Made by a program: the position numbers and the translations under genes
Shown here: one piece after another, positions 21,183 through 33,136 of the stretch
How the letters are laid out: every line of letters begins with the position of its first letter
Position numbering within the stretch: the first letter of the stretch is position 1
The notes under the pieces: generated by a model
Told to the model about the DNA's origin: nothing
The model's input: the letters and a program-made list of their open reading frames with translations, nothing else
The model's database searches: none
Assembly (NCBI GenBank): GCA_017506865.1
Contig: JAFCMP010000312.1
Coordinates: 806,001 to 870,000, forward strand
Direction: 5' to 3'
Origin: Tribonema minus
Lineage: Eukaryota > Sar > Xanthophyceae > Tribonematales > Tribonemataceae
DNA: 64,000 bases

Positions 21183-23240
21183 TCAGTGACGCTGCGTGGC
21201 CGTAGTATCGTGAAACGCCTCCGGCGACCCCCCCTCGCACGACACGGGCGTCACGCACGGCGTGCGCGCTTGCACTGTGCGCTCAAACGCGCCCCACTCC
21301 ACCGTGACGCCGGGGCCGAACGTGAGCGACGCGACGCGCCCCTCCGTCGCAGTGCTCAGCACGCGCGCCAGCACGAACAGTATCGCCGCGCAGCCGAGGT
21401 TGCCGTACTCGAAGAGCGTGGCGTAGGAGGCGCGGAGGGCGTCCTTGTTGAATTCGAAAATGGTGCACAGCGGCTCCGCGAGCGCGTCCAGTATGCGCGG
21501 CCCGCCGGGGTGCAGGGCGAGCGCGGGCAGCTCTGAGTCGGAGTCCGAGTCATCCACAGCGATCAGGCCGGAACGATCCGTGCAGCTGCTCTTGGTCGCT
21601 GCGCCGCCGCCCGCAAGACGCGCCAGCAGGCGGCGCCCCGCGCCGTCTGTGAAGTAGGCGCCGAGTGCTGCTGCCACATCGGGGCTCAGCTGCATGCGGT
21701 AGGACTGGCGAGGGGGCTCCGATTCGTTGGGGGCGGAGTGGGGGACCATGCCGAGCAGTGTGGTGGAGTCGGGTACGAGCGCATGCCGGCGTCGGCGAAG
21801 TGCCACGCGCCGCTGGTGGCTATGACGAAGGCGCCCGCGCCGTCGGAGAAGAGGGAGTGCGTCACCAGCGTGCTGGGGTCGTCCTGCGTCATGATGTTGG
21901 CGGCACACGCGTGTGAGCGAGCGAACGCCTTCTACCGCAAGTGACTGTACAAGTAGGTGGTAAGTAAAGTTAAGCTCACGTATTGAGCTGAGCCTACTTG
22001 ATGGCGCCCGCGCTGTAGGAGAAGAGGGAAATGCATCACCAGCGTGCTGGGGTCATCATGCATCATGATGGTGGCGTCACATGCGTGTGAGCAAACACTC
22101 TCTAGCGCAAGTGACTGTTACAGTAGGAGGTGAGCAAGGGTAAGCTTTCGTAAGACTATATAGTACTATTGACTAAGCCTACATGATACTGGCTACAGCA
22201 TGCTGCAGCACTGGGCACTGTAATTGAATAATGCACAGCATCCAGCGCATCAGATGGCATTTCCCATTGGTTTGCATTCTGCACATGCCATTGGCTACAG
22301 TAGACAACAAACATACATGCACCAAACACGCCGCGATAGCCCTGTTGAGACTATACTGCCGGTGCATGCATGCGCAAGTATCGGTATTGCATGCAGCATG
22401 CGTAACGCTACAAAATGACATGAAATAATTCAATGTCGGACCTGTCACACTATCACAGCATGATCTTCTTTGTTGCTGCAGCGAAACTTAGTCTAGACTC
22501 AGGAGATTGCGTGCACAGTAACGTGTATCCAGAAGAAGTACTCAAAGAAAGGTTAAAACTCTTTGCAATTTCACCTGCGTCTCATCTGCGTGCAGAGAGG
22601 ACAGCTCGATGCCCACCACGAGGACGGCACGGCGCTCGCCGGCGGCGCCGCTGCGCACAATGTCGCGCGCCAGCCGCAGGCACGTCATGCCGCAGAAGCA
22701 GCCGTTGAAGTTGAGCTCCGCCTTCTGCGTGTCGAGGGAAAGGCCCAGACTGTGGATGAGGTGAGTGGCGATGCCCGGCTCACGCCACCCCGTGGTGTTG
22801 GTGGTGATGACGTGGGTGATGTCGGACGCGCTGCCCTCTGCCCAGGAGGCCAGTGCGGAGCGGGCGGCCTCGAGGCTGAGCTTAGGTGCGATGTCGTCCC
22901 ACAGCGCCGCGCGCTGTTCCGCGGTAAGGCCTTTGCGGCCCTTGGCAATCAGCTCAGCCTCCCTCGGCTCACCCGCTGGTTTTCCCAGGTATTGCACCTC
23001 CGCTGTCTCGGTGCCGGCGTGATACTTCGCTAGCGACATGCTCCTGCCGGTGACTCGGGCGGCCTTGCAGATCCTGACGAACTTGGCGATTGTGTCATCG
23101 CTCTTGCCGGGCCTCCTGTACGCTGCGGACGTCACCTCAACAAAGCGCTGTGTCGACACCCGCGGCGGCGTCGCCGTTCCGTACGCTGCGACGAAGGCCT
23201 CGGGCCTGGCATTTGGGAGCTCGGAGGTCACCCTCTCCAT
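21183..23240 (-). CDS. Type III polyketide synthase (chalcone synthase superfamily), with apparent frameshift
   Basis: Homodimeric condensing enzyme expected to extend an acyl-CoA with malonyl-CoA and cyclise the product; substrate not predictable. Exon 1 is 23240-22575 (222 codons), exon 2 is 21883-21183, both joined in phase 0 (GAGACGCAG / GACGACCCC). Catalytic Cys181 lies in FNGCFCGMTCLRLARDIV. Exon 2 carries LFSDGAGAFV, the catalytic His in LHPGGPRILD, the Asn in FEYGNLGCA and the FGPGVTVEW signature, so the full C-terminal set is present. Between ADAGMRSY and PDSTTLLGMV (near 21766-21771) the conserved reading shifts frame, consistent with one missing base: exon 2 has 701 nt, not a multiple of three. 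This could be a sequencing error, a polymorphism or a recent pseudogene. A second bias would be an unrecognised intron, but no good GT-AG pair restores the frame. The first Met fits the usual N-terminus. Confidence 0.8.
22005..22155 (-). repeat. Echo of the exon 2 acceptor, polyketide synthase
   Basis: A 150-165 bp decayed tandem copy of 21825-21985. It includes the first 50-60 bp of exon 2 (LVTHSLFSDGAGA region) and its upstream intron; the same CGTGTGAGC and CGCAAGTGACTGT landmarks follow in both. Confidence 0.85.
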
Positions 23241-23842
23241 GCTGCAGCCTCGAAAAGTTTGTTTGCTGTGCAGCTATTTGTGGGAGTTAAGAGTGAAGTG
23301 AAGGCGCTGCTGCTGTGAATTTGAATCATCTGAATGCTCTGGATCATCAGCATCAGCACGACCCGCCCCGCCATATCATATGCGTGCACTGGAGTTTTCC
23401 GTTCGCCCACATATTCGAATTTCCTTCTGGGTGCCGCTGTGCACACAGTGCCACCCGCAACACAACACGACGTGATGCCAGCTCGCCACGGTGCCATACT
23501 CTAAGAAACTTGTGAGTCATTGCATTAGATGTACGCGCTGGCGACAGGAACCACCTCTGCGCTTTTCAATGAACTGCACATGCTGATGACCCGGTGTTCG
23601 ACGGTCGACGGTTGAGGAAAGGCTGTGCGCATGCTGTCATGCATGGCGTGGCATGGCACGCATCGCTGCACTTGCAACTTGCATGCCATGCACTTTTCAT
23701 GAAAGAATGAATCACCCTCTGTGTGTGTCTCAGTACGTAGCGTCGAGGTTTTGCACGCCATGCACTTGCCCTGAAGGAATAAATCATACTCACGTTTGTG
23801 TGTCTCACTACTGTAGTAGACTACTACATACAGTGTGTGTGT
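23241..23842. other. 5' flank of the polyketide synthase
   Basis: It must contain the promoter. A tandem pair of about 110 bp is visible at about 23640-23810 (CATGCACTT... then TGTGTGTCTCA in both). No other feature recognised. Confidence 0.45.
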
Positions 23843-24590
23843 CCCGAGTGTAGGGTTGGCAAAGTGCGTATATTTGGATTTTACATACCCCTATATATAC
23901 GTACTTTTGGCGTATAATACGTATATACTGCGTACATTAGCGTATCTGACAAAGCCAAATCTCGCTACGGCGCTTTCCCGTCTTTGGATTTCTCTGAAAC
24001 CAGGTGCATTCGAACGGGCTCAGGCTGCTGATTACAGACATGCAGACACTAGAAATAATTGCCTTCATAAAGTGATATCAGAGCAACACTTGAAGTATGG
24101 GATTTTCTTGAAGTTGGCCGAAATGCCAAAAGAAGCTTGGTTACGGCCTGAGTGTGCCGACCGCATGGTGCCGCTGAAAAGCCGCACCTCGCCAGGGGGC
24201 AGCCTGTGCTCTGTCAGCATGAGCAGCGACTCCTTCCCTTCGTCCTCTTCCACATCACCGATAGAACAAGCCGTGAAGGCTCGTGCAGGCTCTGCTGGCG
24301 AAGTGCGAAGCTGCCTGAGCCACTGAATTGTCAAGTTCAGGCTGTGCAGGCGCCTTGTGTGGCTTAAGACCACCGCTCAGCCCTGCCTTTCCGCTTCTGG
24401 CCCCAAGATAGCCCTAGCCACCTTACCCTTGGCATGCGCTGGGCCACGGGCGACACTCGTGAGCACCACAGCGGTGCAAAAGCGTATACGCGAATATACG
24501 CCCCGTTTCGGCGTCTACGCGTATATATACGCGTATATACCAATATACCGTATATATACTATCTACGCATGTGCCAACCCTACCCGAGTG
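23843..24590. mobile_element. hAT-like non-autonomous DNA transposon
   Basis: A perfect 8-bp direct repeat CCCGAGTG (23843-23850 and 24583-24590) flanks a 732-bp element at 23851-24582. Its ends are inverted: TAGGGTTGGCA at the left and its complement at the right, with TGCGTA shortly inside on both sides. An 8-bp duplication and a TAGGGNTGGCA-type terminus are hallmarks of the hAT superfamily. Subterminal regions (about 23870-23950 and 24480-24570) are full of palindromic TATACGCGTATA-like motifs. The interior has an open frame of about 100 codons on the minus strand (24373-24065), but no transposase motif I recognise. Confidence 0.75.
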
Positions 24591-27200
24591 TGTTGACAAA
24601 ATTTTCATGCAAAAAAGCGCTGGCGATGACCCATTGTGATGCTGATGGGGTCTTCGGGCAGAAAGTATCGGCACTGCGTTGGACAGCGTGCCACTGGTCG
24701 CTTCACACATACGTGGTTACACTGTTGCAGGCCTTCGTTCCAGCGTCAGTACAGAAAATGCCTTGTCGGCCATGCCTGCGCCTGGCCCGCGCGGTGATGA
24801 CCACCGCCGCTGCAGAAGCAACTAGTGCGCGCGTCATGGCGCACTTACTCAGCCAGCGCCGCGACGGCAACGCGCATGCCCACCATCACTGATGGCACTG
24901 CATGATGACAGCCGCCACGATGATCGATCCTCTTCTAAATTACCACCGTCGTGGACGGGTGGAGCACTGTCATATGCCTATGGTGGTGCACCATGGTGAC
25001 GCGAGCCCACCTCCACGCACGCCATGATGCGATCCGCACCTTCATGCGCGCGATCAGCCGCCCCGGCCAGCACATGAAGGGCCGGCCACGATACGACGCA
25101 CACCGCGACCGCACAGAAGCAGCGGCGCCTTCGCACTTATGACGGCACACGTGTTTGTCATCGGCAACGAGGACACCAGTGCCTTTAACTTGAAGGTACC
25201 CGGGTATCGGGTGGACGCAGTCATTGACCCACCGGGCTGGGGGTCCGCAGTGCAGTGCTCAGACTCTGCACTGCAGCAGTGCCTACTAGTAGTACCGCAA
25301 CAACTTGAAGGGCATAGTGCTGGACACGTCGTCAAGCATTCGCGCGCCCACACTGAGCTTGTTGTACATAAAAAAAATTTAAAGACTTCGCATACGGATC
25401 AAGTGGCTGTCATAGTGCTCCCGACATGGAGGAGGGCGTGTTGCTTTTGTCACCGGCGCCTTGACGTCACCTGGGCCCGGCCTTTGCGCCTTTTGTCCAA
25501 AAGTCATCTGGACAATTGGGCAAGCAGACCAAGCCGCTTTGAGTTGAAACTGCTCTTTGTAATCACTAAAGTACTACAAGTAAGCACTTGGAGGTGCAGC
25601 ATTGTGGTTAGCCTGAGGCGGGGGGGGAGAAGGCATACCGCAGTGACTACCAATGTTGATTGCTGGATCCGGTAGCTTAAAAGCGTCAGATTCTCACCGA
25701 TCCAAGCGCACGTGTCATTACCACAAGAGCTGGCAGAGCGCATCATGGCGCACTCACACGGAGAGCGATGACAGTCATGTGCATAGTGTTGCAGCCCAGT
25801 CTCGGACCTGCAAGTCTCAATGTACGTTGTCCTACACACCCATGCAATTGAGTGAACACTCGAGCTACGACACTAGGATACTAAGACCACCTGCATGAAC
25901 TTGTATGCCAACTACTAGTAGTAGTACGTGACTGCTTCATCAACTATGATCATATCGACAAGGTTTCACAGGCAAGTAGTTCCTTGTCAGACGGCACGGC
26001 CGCTGCTCCGAAACCAAAGGACGCAGCGCAACAGCAAAGCGCACAGTTGCGACCCGGTCCAGCCTTCAGCATCACTGCTGCGGAGCTTCCGTCAGCGTTG
26101 AAGCATTGTCGCTCATGTCAATTCGTACATCTGCAACAAGCCTTTCCTAACATTGAATTGATTCACCTTCCTTGCTTCCTTCAGCGCGGTGCCAGAATCA
26201 CCAGCATTCGCAGCGACCACGTCGATTGTTGTCACTGCATGGCCTCACTTGTGTCATGCCACAAGTGGCTTGAACGCTGCGTGAGTGTCTGATGCCTTCG
26301 CCTTCAAAAAAATCGCAGATTGAAGTTGAAGTTGTATTGAAGTTGGGAAACCCAGCATCAACGTGACCATCAAAACACACACCGAAACAAACATGACAGC
26401 TATTGACCCCATTTCAAACTTGACTGGTGCCAAGGCCTGGTGCAGTGCTATCGCACTCGACAGGCGGCATCTCTGGTATATAGCATGGAGGGGATAGGGC
26501 TGCTGACGAAGGCAGCCTTGTTGCTTGACCAGGAGAGAGCCAGCAGCCACAGCGCTAGCCAGTCAGGGTGAGTACAGACGCTGTTCTATAGGAGAGCCAT
26601 TATGAAAGGGTGCAGCTTCTGTGTTGCGGCCTTAGTATTTTGCGATGACGGCATGCTGCGGTGTTGCCGCTGCATCGAGGGTGCTGCGTGTTGAAAGTGT
26701 GTGTTCCTGTGCTCGAGGTCAATACCGCCGTGATGTCCACTGGGCCACACTAGCGAGCAATCGTGCGAGTCGCTACGTTGCAATGCCGTTTGCATCTCGA
26801 GTCACACTCGAACGTGTTGCCAAAGCTCGGGTATCAAACTCGAAAGAAGTACACGTGTGTTCTGAATCTCATGAAGGCTGCAAGAAACTTTGAAGCATGA
26901 TCATGTGGGTCTTATCAACATTTACTAATGCACGAGCGTAGCAGCGGCATACATACTACCAACCTTTCATGCCGTTGCCATTGACTGTGCATACACTGCA
27001 TATAATTAACATCAGAGACGTCATTTACATCTCCCGCCTCTAAACACAGATGGTGGATACTTGTGTCAACGTTATTACTAACATTAGGCCCAGCTCCGAT
27101 GATGATGGCCATTCTCAAAACGCCAGCTCTTAATTGGTCATGCTTGATCACACAAACCAGCAACTGCATGATCACCAAGGCAACTATACACTGCCAGCAG
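24591..27200. other. Intergenic, nothing recognised
   Basis: Several open frames of 60-180 codons exist (for example 25139-25675 and 25984-26292, plus strand), without recognisable domains or splice-linked partners. A GAAGTTGAAGTT cluster is at about 26320-26345. Confidence 0.4.
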
Positions 27201-27281
27201 TGTGCGCCCAGGTGGTCAATGCAACGCAATTCGACCTGTCGTACAGGTCGAAATGCGTTGCATTGACCACCTGGGCGCACA
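27201..27281. repeat. 81-nt near-perfect hairpin
   Basis: Left arm 27201-27239 and right arm 27243-27281 are reverse complements over 39 bp with a single A/T mismatch, separated by a 3-base loop (CGT). AGCAG occurs just before the left arm and again overlapping the end of the right arm (27281-27285). It may be a snap-back duplication, a small foldback element or a precursor of a small RNA. Confidence 0.8.
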
Positions 27282-27576
27282 GCAGTGATGCACTGGCACT
27301 GCAATTACTATAGACTATAGTCACATGGTTTGTCTCAATTTGACGCATCCGACATCATAATGCAGTCTGTTTGCAATCCACGGCGCAGAGATGGCCGCGA
27401 GAACACACATCCAAATGGGCAGCTTCATCCAGATAAGATACCAGCACCGGAGGTTGATGCACAGTCTCACAAGTCGAGTCACAAGTCAGTCTGGGGGCGC
27501 ACAAACACAGGCCTGCCAGCCACCGGTGTTGTGGCCGCAACCAGGTGACTAGATCACGCTGAGAATCATATGCAAT

Positions 27577-27855
27577 TGGATGAATGATAAGGAAGTGAAG
27601 CGGGTGTGCAGTATATATGAAGTCTAGATACTGATGCTACTACATTCGCCAAGACAGACATGCGGGCAGAGCAAGCTGACAGTGACACCGCGGTGGGCAT
27701 GGCCACCCTGAGATTCAGTTGCATATGCGTATGCTTGACAAGGAAATGAAGCAGGCGGGCGGTGTGCATGCAGTCTCGGTACTGATGCTACTACTCTTGT
27801 CAAGATATACAGGTAGGCAAGCTGAAAGGATCACCGCCATCGGAATGGGTGACGT
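27577..27855. repeat. Intergenic tandem duplication, two units of about 150 bp
   Basis: Both units share TGATGCTACTAC, AAGGAA(G/A)TGAAGC and CAAGCTGA landmarks in the same order, with about a quarter of positions changed. No splice junction is involved. Confidence 0.7.
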
Positions 27856-28155
27856 ACTAGGTATTGAATGCAGCGCACAATGAGCATGGCTACCCTCACT
27901 TTGTACTGAAAGCGACCTTACGTGGATTGTGATCACAACCTGCCACTGCCACTTAAGGCCCGGTCTTTGCCTACTCCGTTCAGAGCTGAGGCGATGGCTA
28001 GGGTGGTCACAAGCGGGTGCTGTGTGAAGTTGCCAGCCGCCAGTCCTAGATCTATGCCAACAAAGCAACACAGGACCTTTGTGGTGCTGCAGAAACAGAC
28101 ACGTTCTTTCAATATTTATCTGTTTTAGCTAGCCGTGAAGTACTTCTCCTGCGTC

Positions 28156-28350
28156 AGAGGCGCTAAGTGGTGTATGAGACGCCACTATCAGCATGCATCA
28201 TGTTGCGCATGCAGCACTCCTTTGACTACGGTATGCATATGCTCATTCAAGCGCTAAGTGACGCATGAGACGCCACTATTGATATGCATGATGTTGTGCA
28301 AGCAGCACTCCTTTGACTACATTATGCATATATGCTCCTTCAAGAATGCC
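28156..28350. repeat. Intergenic tandem duplication, two units of about 95 bp
   Basis: GCGCTAAGTG, GAGACGCCACTAT and CAGCACTCCTTTGACTAC recur in order in both units. Like 27577-27855, this shows that tandem duplication also occurs outside genes. Confidence 0.8.
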
Positions 28351-30499
28351 ACGCACGCTCAAGAGAAGGTCGCAGTGCAGTTTATGCATACATGATGAGC
28401 CACAAGAATCGCGCTTTGATAGTGCAGGGAGCATAGGGTACAAGCCCTGGAGCGGAGGCTGCGCAGAGCCCAGAACGTCCCCTCCCTAAGGCGCTGTGTG
28501 CTGCGCACTGGCAATGCGCAGATGACAAAGCATGGCCGCGGCGCCCTGCTGATAGTCTACAGCGCAGACACCCGAAGCGTGTACAAGCAGGGGTACGTAG
28601 ACTTGAATAGGCTAAGTTCATTTGGTGGTCGGGATCTCAAGGACGCAGCTGCGATGCTGCCACCCGATGCGTGCGTGCTGATAATGGCGATTAGAAGCCG
28701 GCCAGGGCAATGGAGTCCTGCCAGATATACTGTGGTCAGAGCCTGCCGAGAGGATTGCGGGAAGATCTAAGCGATCAGGGTGGTGGCTGGCTGCAACATG
28801 GCAGCATGGCGTAACATGTGGCAGTGCACAGTGGCCACTTTGGCTGACCACGTATTTAAATGCATATAACAGTTGATAGCACGGCATGCCCTGGTCACCA
28901 TCATGATGGCTGGGAAAATGAGATGAGAGTGTCAGTCGACAGCTGCAAAATCCATGACCGGTTTAGTGTTGCTGCGGTGCTGCTGCTGTTTCAAGCTGCT
29001 TAGTGTTGCACCCTGTGATGTCTGCCGTTGAAACTCGCACGCCACTGCGACTGTTGTGGAGCCTGCAGAACATAACAACAGCTTTTGAACACGTCTCACC
29101 CCAATCATCTGTTTAGTGCCAGTGGCGCATGGCTTTTCGAGGCTCAAGAGCAAGATCGTCCGCCAGGGTGCCCTGACAAATGTTACACATTTGTGAGGCA
29201 TAACGCACATGGTGGTGTATCATTAAGCTCGCAGAGTCATTCATCAAGTAGCTCGGGTGAACTGCAGCTCGAGGCCTCGGTTCAAGCCTCACTGCGGCAC
29301 GAAACCAGCTGATGTAGCCAAAGCAGCAAGTACGTTCGATGAGCTGCTGCAGGTCGTTGACAAGCAGCACAAGACAGTCCATGTTCACCAGTTCCTGTGC
29401 GCTGTGCACTACCTAATTCTCTCAAGAAAGATGGCATTTTGCTGCTCGAGGCGGCATCTCGGATACCCACTGGCAGATGCGACGCATCAGTGATCCAAGT
29501 TGTTACAGTTGTGCAGATGATTGCTGACACGTCATGACCGCAGATTGCGACCTTCAGAGCACTGTGGATGTGGAAGAGAGCGGCAGATTCAGCAGGAATT
29601 GCCTGTCGGTGTCGGTGGCGTGACGCTCCGAGTCGGCTGACTTTCTCGCGTTCAGCTTCTGCGACATCATGATCATCATGACGATCATCATGATCCACGT
29701 GCAAATCACGGTGCTGCTCTTGATATCGGAGGCTAGCTGGTTGTGTGTATCTGGCGCGCCTGCGTGCTAGGCTAAGCACAACAGCATCAGCACGATATTG
29801 AGTGCGTAGAAACATGTTACAACCCGGGTGGGTTCACAAATTCCGTGTGATGGCACAATATATTACTAATACAATTTTATAAGGTGACTGTCTGCTCCTG
29901 CTCTTTCGAGTGTGCGTGTAAGCAGGCGTTTGCATGGAATGATATGCGCTCGGGCGTGTGAGATGCACGAGTGTCCAATAGTATACGCTTACATCCAGTT
30001 CAAGGCAGTAATAAAACACGAACAGTGAGACTGCAAAGCAATGGATTGGTACAGACGTGTATATTCGTCACCCGACAGATTGGGAGCTTCAGAGCAAGGT
30101 AGGCCTTGAAATTACAGTATAGCGGTCATGCGGGGGAAGAAAATCGTATTGGGATGAGCCCGGCCCTCTTGGCTGCCGTCTGCGTCATCCCCCTGCGAAG
30201 CGCGTTGCTGCCCTCGATACGTCGTGAAGCAGGTCGTGCGCACTAGGCGCGCCAGGCGCCAGGCCATGCAGGACAACAACAGCAGGGTCTTGAGCACGTG
30301 CCAACATCTGGCCCTTCGACCGAGCAGTATGATGTTGTGACCATCGGCTCACAGCTGATGCACACACACACACCAACCTTGCAATTTCTGAGGTGTGACT
30401 CGCCTCCCTGAGAGACGAACCGAAAAGGACGTGCTTGCGAGCAGCCAAAGAAATCGTTGGCCCCTTTGCGCAGGGTTTTAACGCGCCCGGTGCAGCCCC
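28351..30499. other. Intergenic, one unassigned open frame
   Basis: A 90-codon open frame at 28498-28770 (plus) reads smoothly, with no repeats, but has no family motif I know and may be chance. A (CATCATGAT)-rich patch lies near 29665-29700. Nothing else recognised. Confidence 0.4.
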
Positions 30500-30930
30500 G
30501 TGCGAGATGTGCGAACTAAAATCATCCTTGCTCACTCTCACAGCCTCAGCAGCACACCAACAGCCTCAGCAGCAGCACACCAGTCCTTCTCCACCACAGC
30601 AATCAGAGGACTGCGATCATGGTCCTTCAAGTCACTCGCTCTCCTCCTGTCTGCCGTTGCGATGAGCGCCATGGGAGCCAGTGCACCGCCTCACGACGGT
30701 TCTTTCGAGCAGGGCCCGACTCTGTACGTCCGCGTGCACGATGGGGGCAAGGCGCGCTTCCTCCGCGTCAACGACAAAGGTGCAGCAGACCCGCGCGAGC
30801 TCATAGTCAACCCAAATGCGACTGACTGCTGGGGAGAGGGCACGCTTCTGTCTGGCCGGCACCTCGTGCAACCAGTGCTGCAACGGTAGCTCTTTCGACT
30901 GGGGCACCATCAGCTTCTACTGCGACTAGA
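30500..30930 (+). pseudogene. Small Cys-rich secreted protein, frame broken near its C-terminus
   Basis: The frame from 30500 has a hydrophobic leader (FKSLALLLSAVAMSAMGAS), then a compact domain (LYVRVHDGGKARFLRVND) up to TDCWGEGT. The next conserved part, FCLAGTSCNQCCNGSSFDW...FYC, continues in another frame and stops near 30930. Joined, this would give a CWxxGTxC-xxGTxC-xxCC cysteine pattern, which I associate from memory with small secreted proteins of protist algae. The break lies at about 30840-30860. It may be a pseudogene, a sequencing error or a missed small intron. The start is uncertain. Confidence 0.4.
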
Positions 30931-33136
30931 GGGCGACGACTTCCAGACAGGTAGGTTCCAGCTCGTGCAGATCCATGACTGTAGTTGTTGTGAACTGGCT
31001 CAGGCTCAGCCCTTCTGCTGCCATGTTCTTGTGTGCCTGACTCTTGCAGTTGATGTTAGTTTTGGTTGTTGTCACTCAGTCTGGTAGTTTTCAAGTTGGT
31101 TGATTGGTAAATCTCGATGCTTGCCATGCTTTTCCGAATGCGGATGATTGATGCCTCATAGTAGCACTTTTTGCAGCATCAGCCTGAGGCCACCAAGTGC
31201 CAGTTTCGGTGCCATGCCACCAGGTTCAAATTTGTGACTGCGCTTCGTTGAAGTTGCTGACAAGCGATGCAATGCTGTACTACGGTACCCGTCTCTTTCC
31301 ACAGAGCGCTGCGGCCATTTTGAAGACCGGCTTCAGCGATGGCATAAGGATCGCCTGATGGGGATATTGGGACACTTCTCACCAGCACGTACCTACTTAG
31401 TTGGGAGTCACCAATCAATCACACAGTGACCTGCAAGTCATAATGATTGAGCATGATCGCCACGGCCATCACTTCAGCAGAGCGCATTTTGTGCGGTGCA
31501 TAGTGAATGTTCAACGTCAGGCACAGCCCTTTGAGTCGGCCTGTCATGCATGCCCTATTTTCCATGTAGCTACAACAGTCATGTAGATTGTTTGCTGACA
31601 CACATGCTGAGCCGTGAAGCTGGTGGCCTGCACGAATAGCCTGAAATGAAACAGTCATGCGCCACCAACCCCAAGACCGACTCAGGTTTTTGCCTGTGCA
31701 TTGCTGCGCAACACGTATGACACAATTGGAAATGCCTTGCTGCCATGCGCTGCCGGTTTTACGTATGCCTTGTCCACCCTGGTCGCAATGGCACATAGCA
31801 GCAGCTGAGCTTTTGTTGCGAGCCACACATGCGCGAGGCAATGTCACATCTGCAGGCCCTAGTACCCAAGTTGTTTAGCCATGGTTTTGAGCACCGGTAA
31901 CTGTATCCCGAACTGAGCGTTGCGGGGACATCAAGCAGCTCAGGAAACGTTCAGGTCAAGCCTGCCCGATTGCTTACAACAACGTCAGGGGATGTGCTGG
32001 TGCATGCGCAGGTGCTGAGAGCAACCACTGCATCTGCAAAGTTTGTAGCCAATGTGCTGGTCGCTGAGTGCTGTGCAATAATTGCATTGCAGAACCTTAA
32101 GCACGCGAAGCAATCGCGATTGTCAGGCATCGCCACATACACACTGTCAGAAGGTATGACTTGCCTTAACGTTATGCATGATGGCGGGCCTGCTGCTGCG
32201 GAAAGATGCAACGTGAGTCTTGCAAAGGCATTTGCCTTGCGCATGTTTGCAGCCAACGCCTACAAAGGGTATACACAGCTTTGTATGCAGTAGCACTTCG
32301 TCGTCACTGAGCGTTATGCGGTTGTAACCTGTTTCCGACTTGGAGTATTGTAGCGCCCTGATGCCCATATCCAGTACCTCAGATGGCCTTTTAGAGGGCG
32401 GTACAACAGAAGGTAGAATTGAAACAAGGGCCAGCAGTCGGTCTGCCACTGCGCCTGCTGTGCCACAAATCTGGCCCATAGAGCATGCAGCAGTGCTCAA
32501 CATGTTGAACCCTCAAGCTGTCCTCTCAACCGCCAGCAACTAACCTGTGCTTCAGTGCCCCAGGATGCAACCTGTCATGTCCTGCGTGTACAAGCGGCTT
32601 CATGAAGCCAGGCCGATGTTATCCGGAGGCACACATCGTGCATGCACGCACACTATGCCTCCCGTGTCACATATGTATCCGCTGGTTTAATGCAATGCGC
32701 ACTTGGCACGCACAGTCATGGCAGTAATGGCACAGCGGCTGCAGGGCAAACTTATGCAAGCAGCGCCATGTAGAAGCCAGCTCGGGCAGTCACACACAAA
32801 ATTGCTGTGCATTCACTGTACTCCGTGCTTTTATGGGGGCTCCACACTACGGGCCAATGTGAGGGGTATTGATGTGTATACGTGAAGCAACGTGGGAAGC
32901 CGAATGTATGGCCTGAACACACGTTATTGTGCCATGTTACGATGTGTGGTGCACTTTGTCGCATATAAACGACGACTACACTACAGTGTGGAGGAAAATG
33001 CCACATGCAGTGCTGCTGCCATGGGCCCGATGTGAAGCACCCCATCGACCGTGTCTAAGCGCAGCTCCCGCTTTGAAGCAGCGGAGCTCTCTACCTGTAG
33101 GGCAGCAGCAGAGGTCCCTAACGCCACATGATGGTA
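30931..33136. other. Intergenic, nothing recognised
   Basis: No domain-bearing frame, RNA gene or clear repeat. Two tRNA-box-like GGTTCAAAT strings (near 31227 and 33567) lack a matching tRNA fold. Confidence 0.45.
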
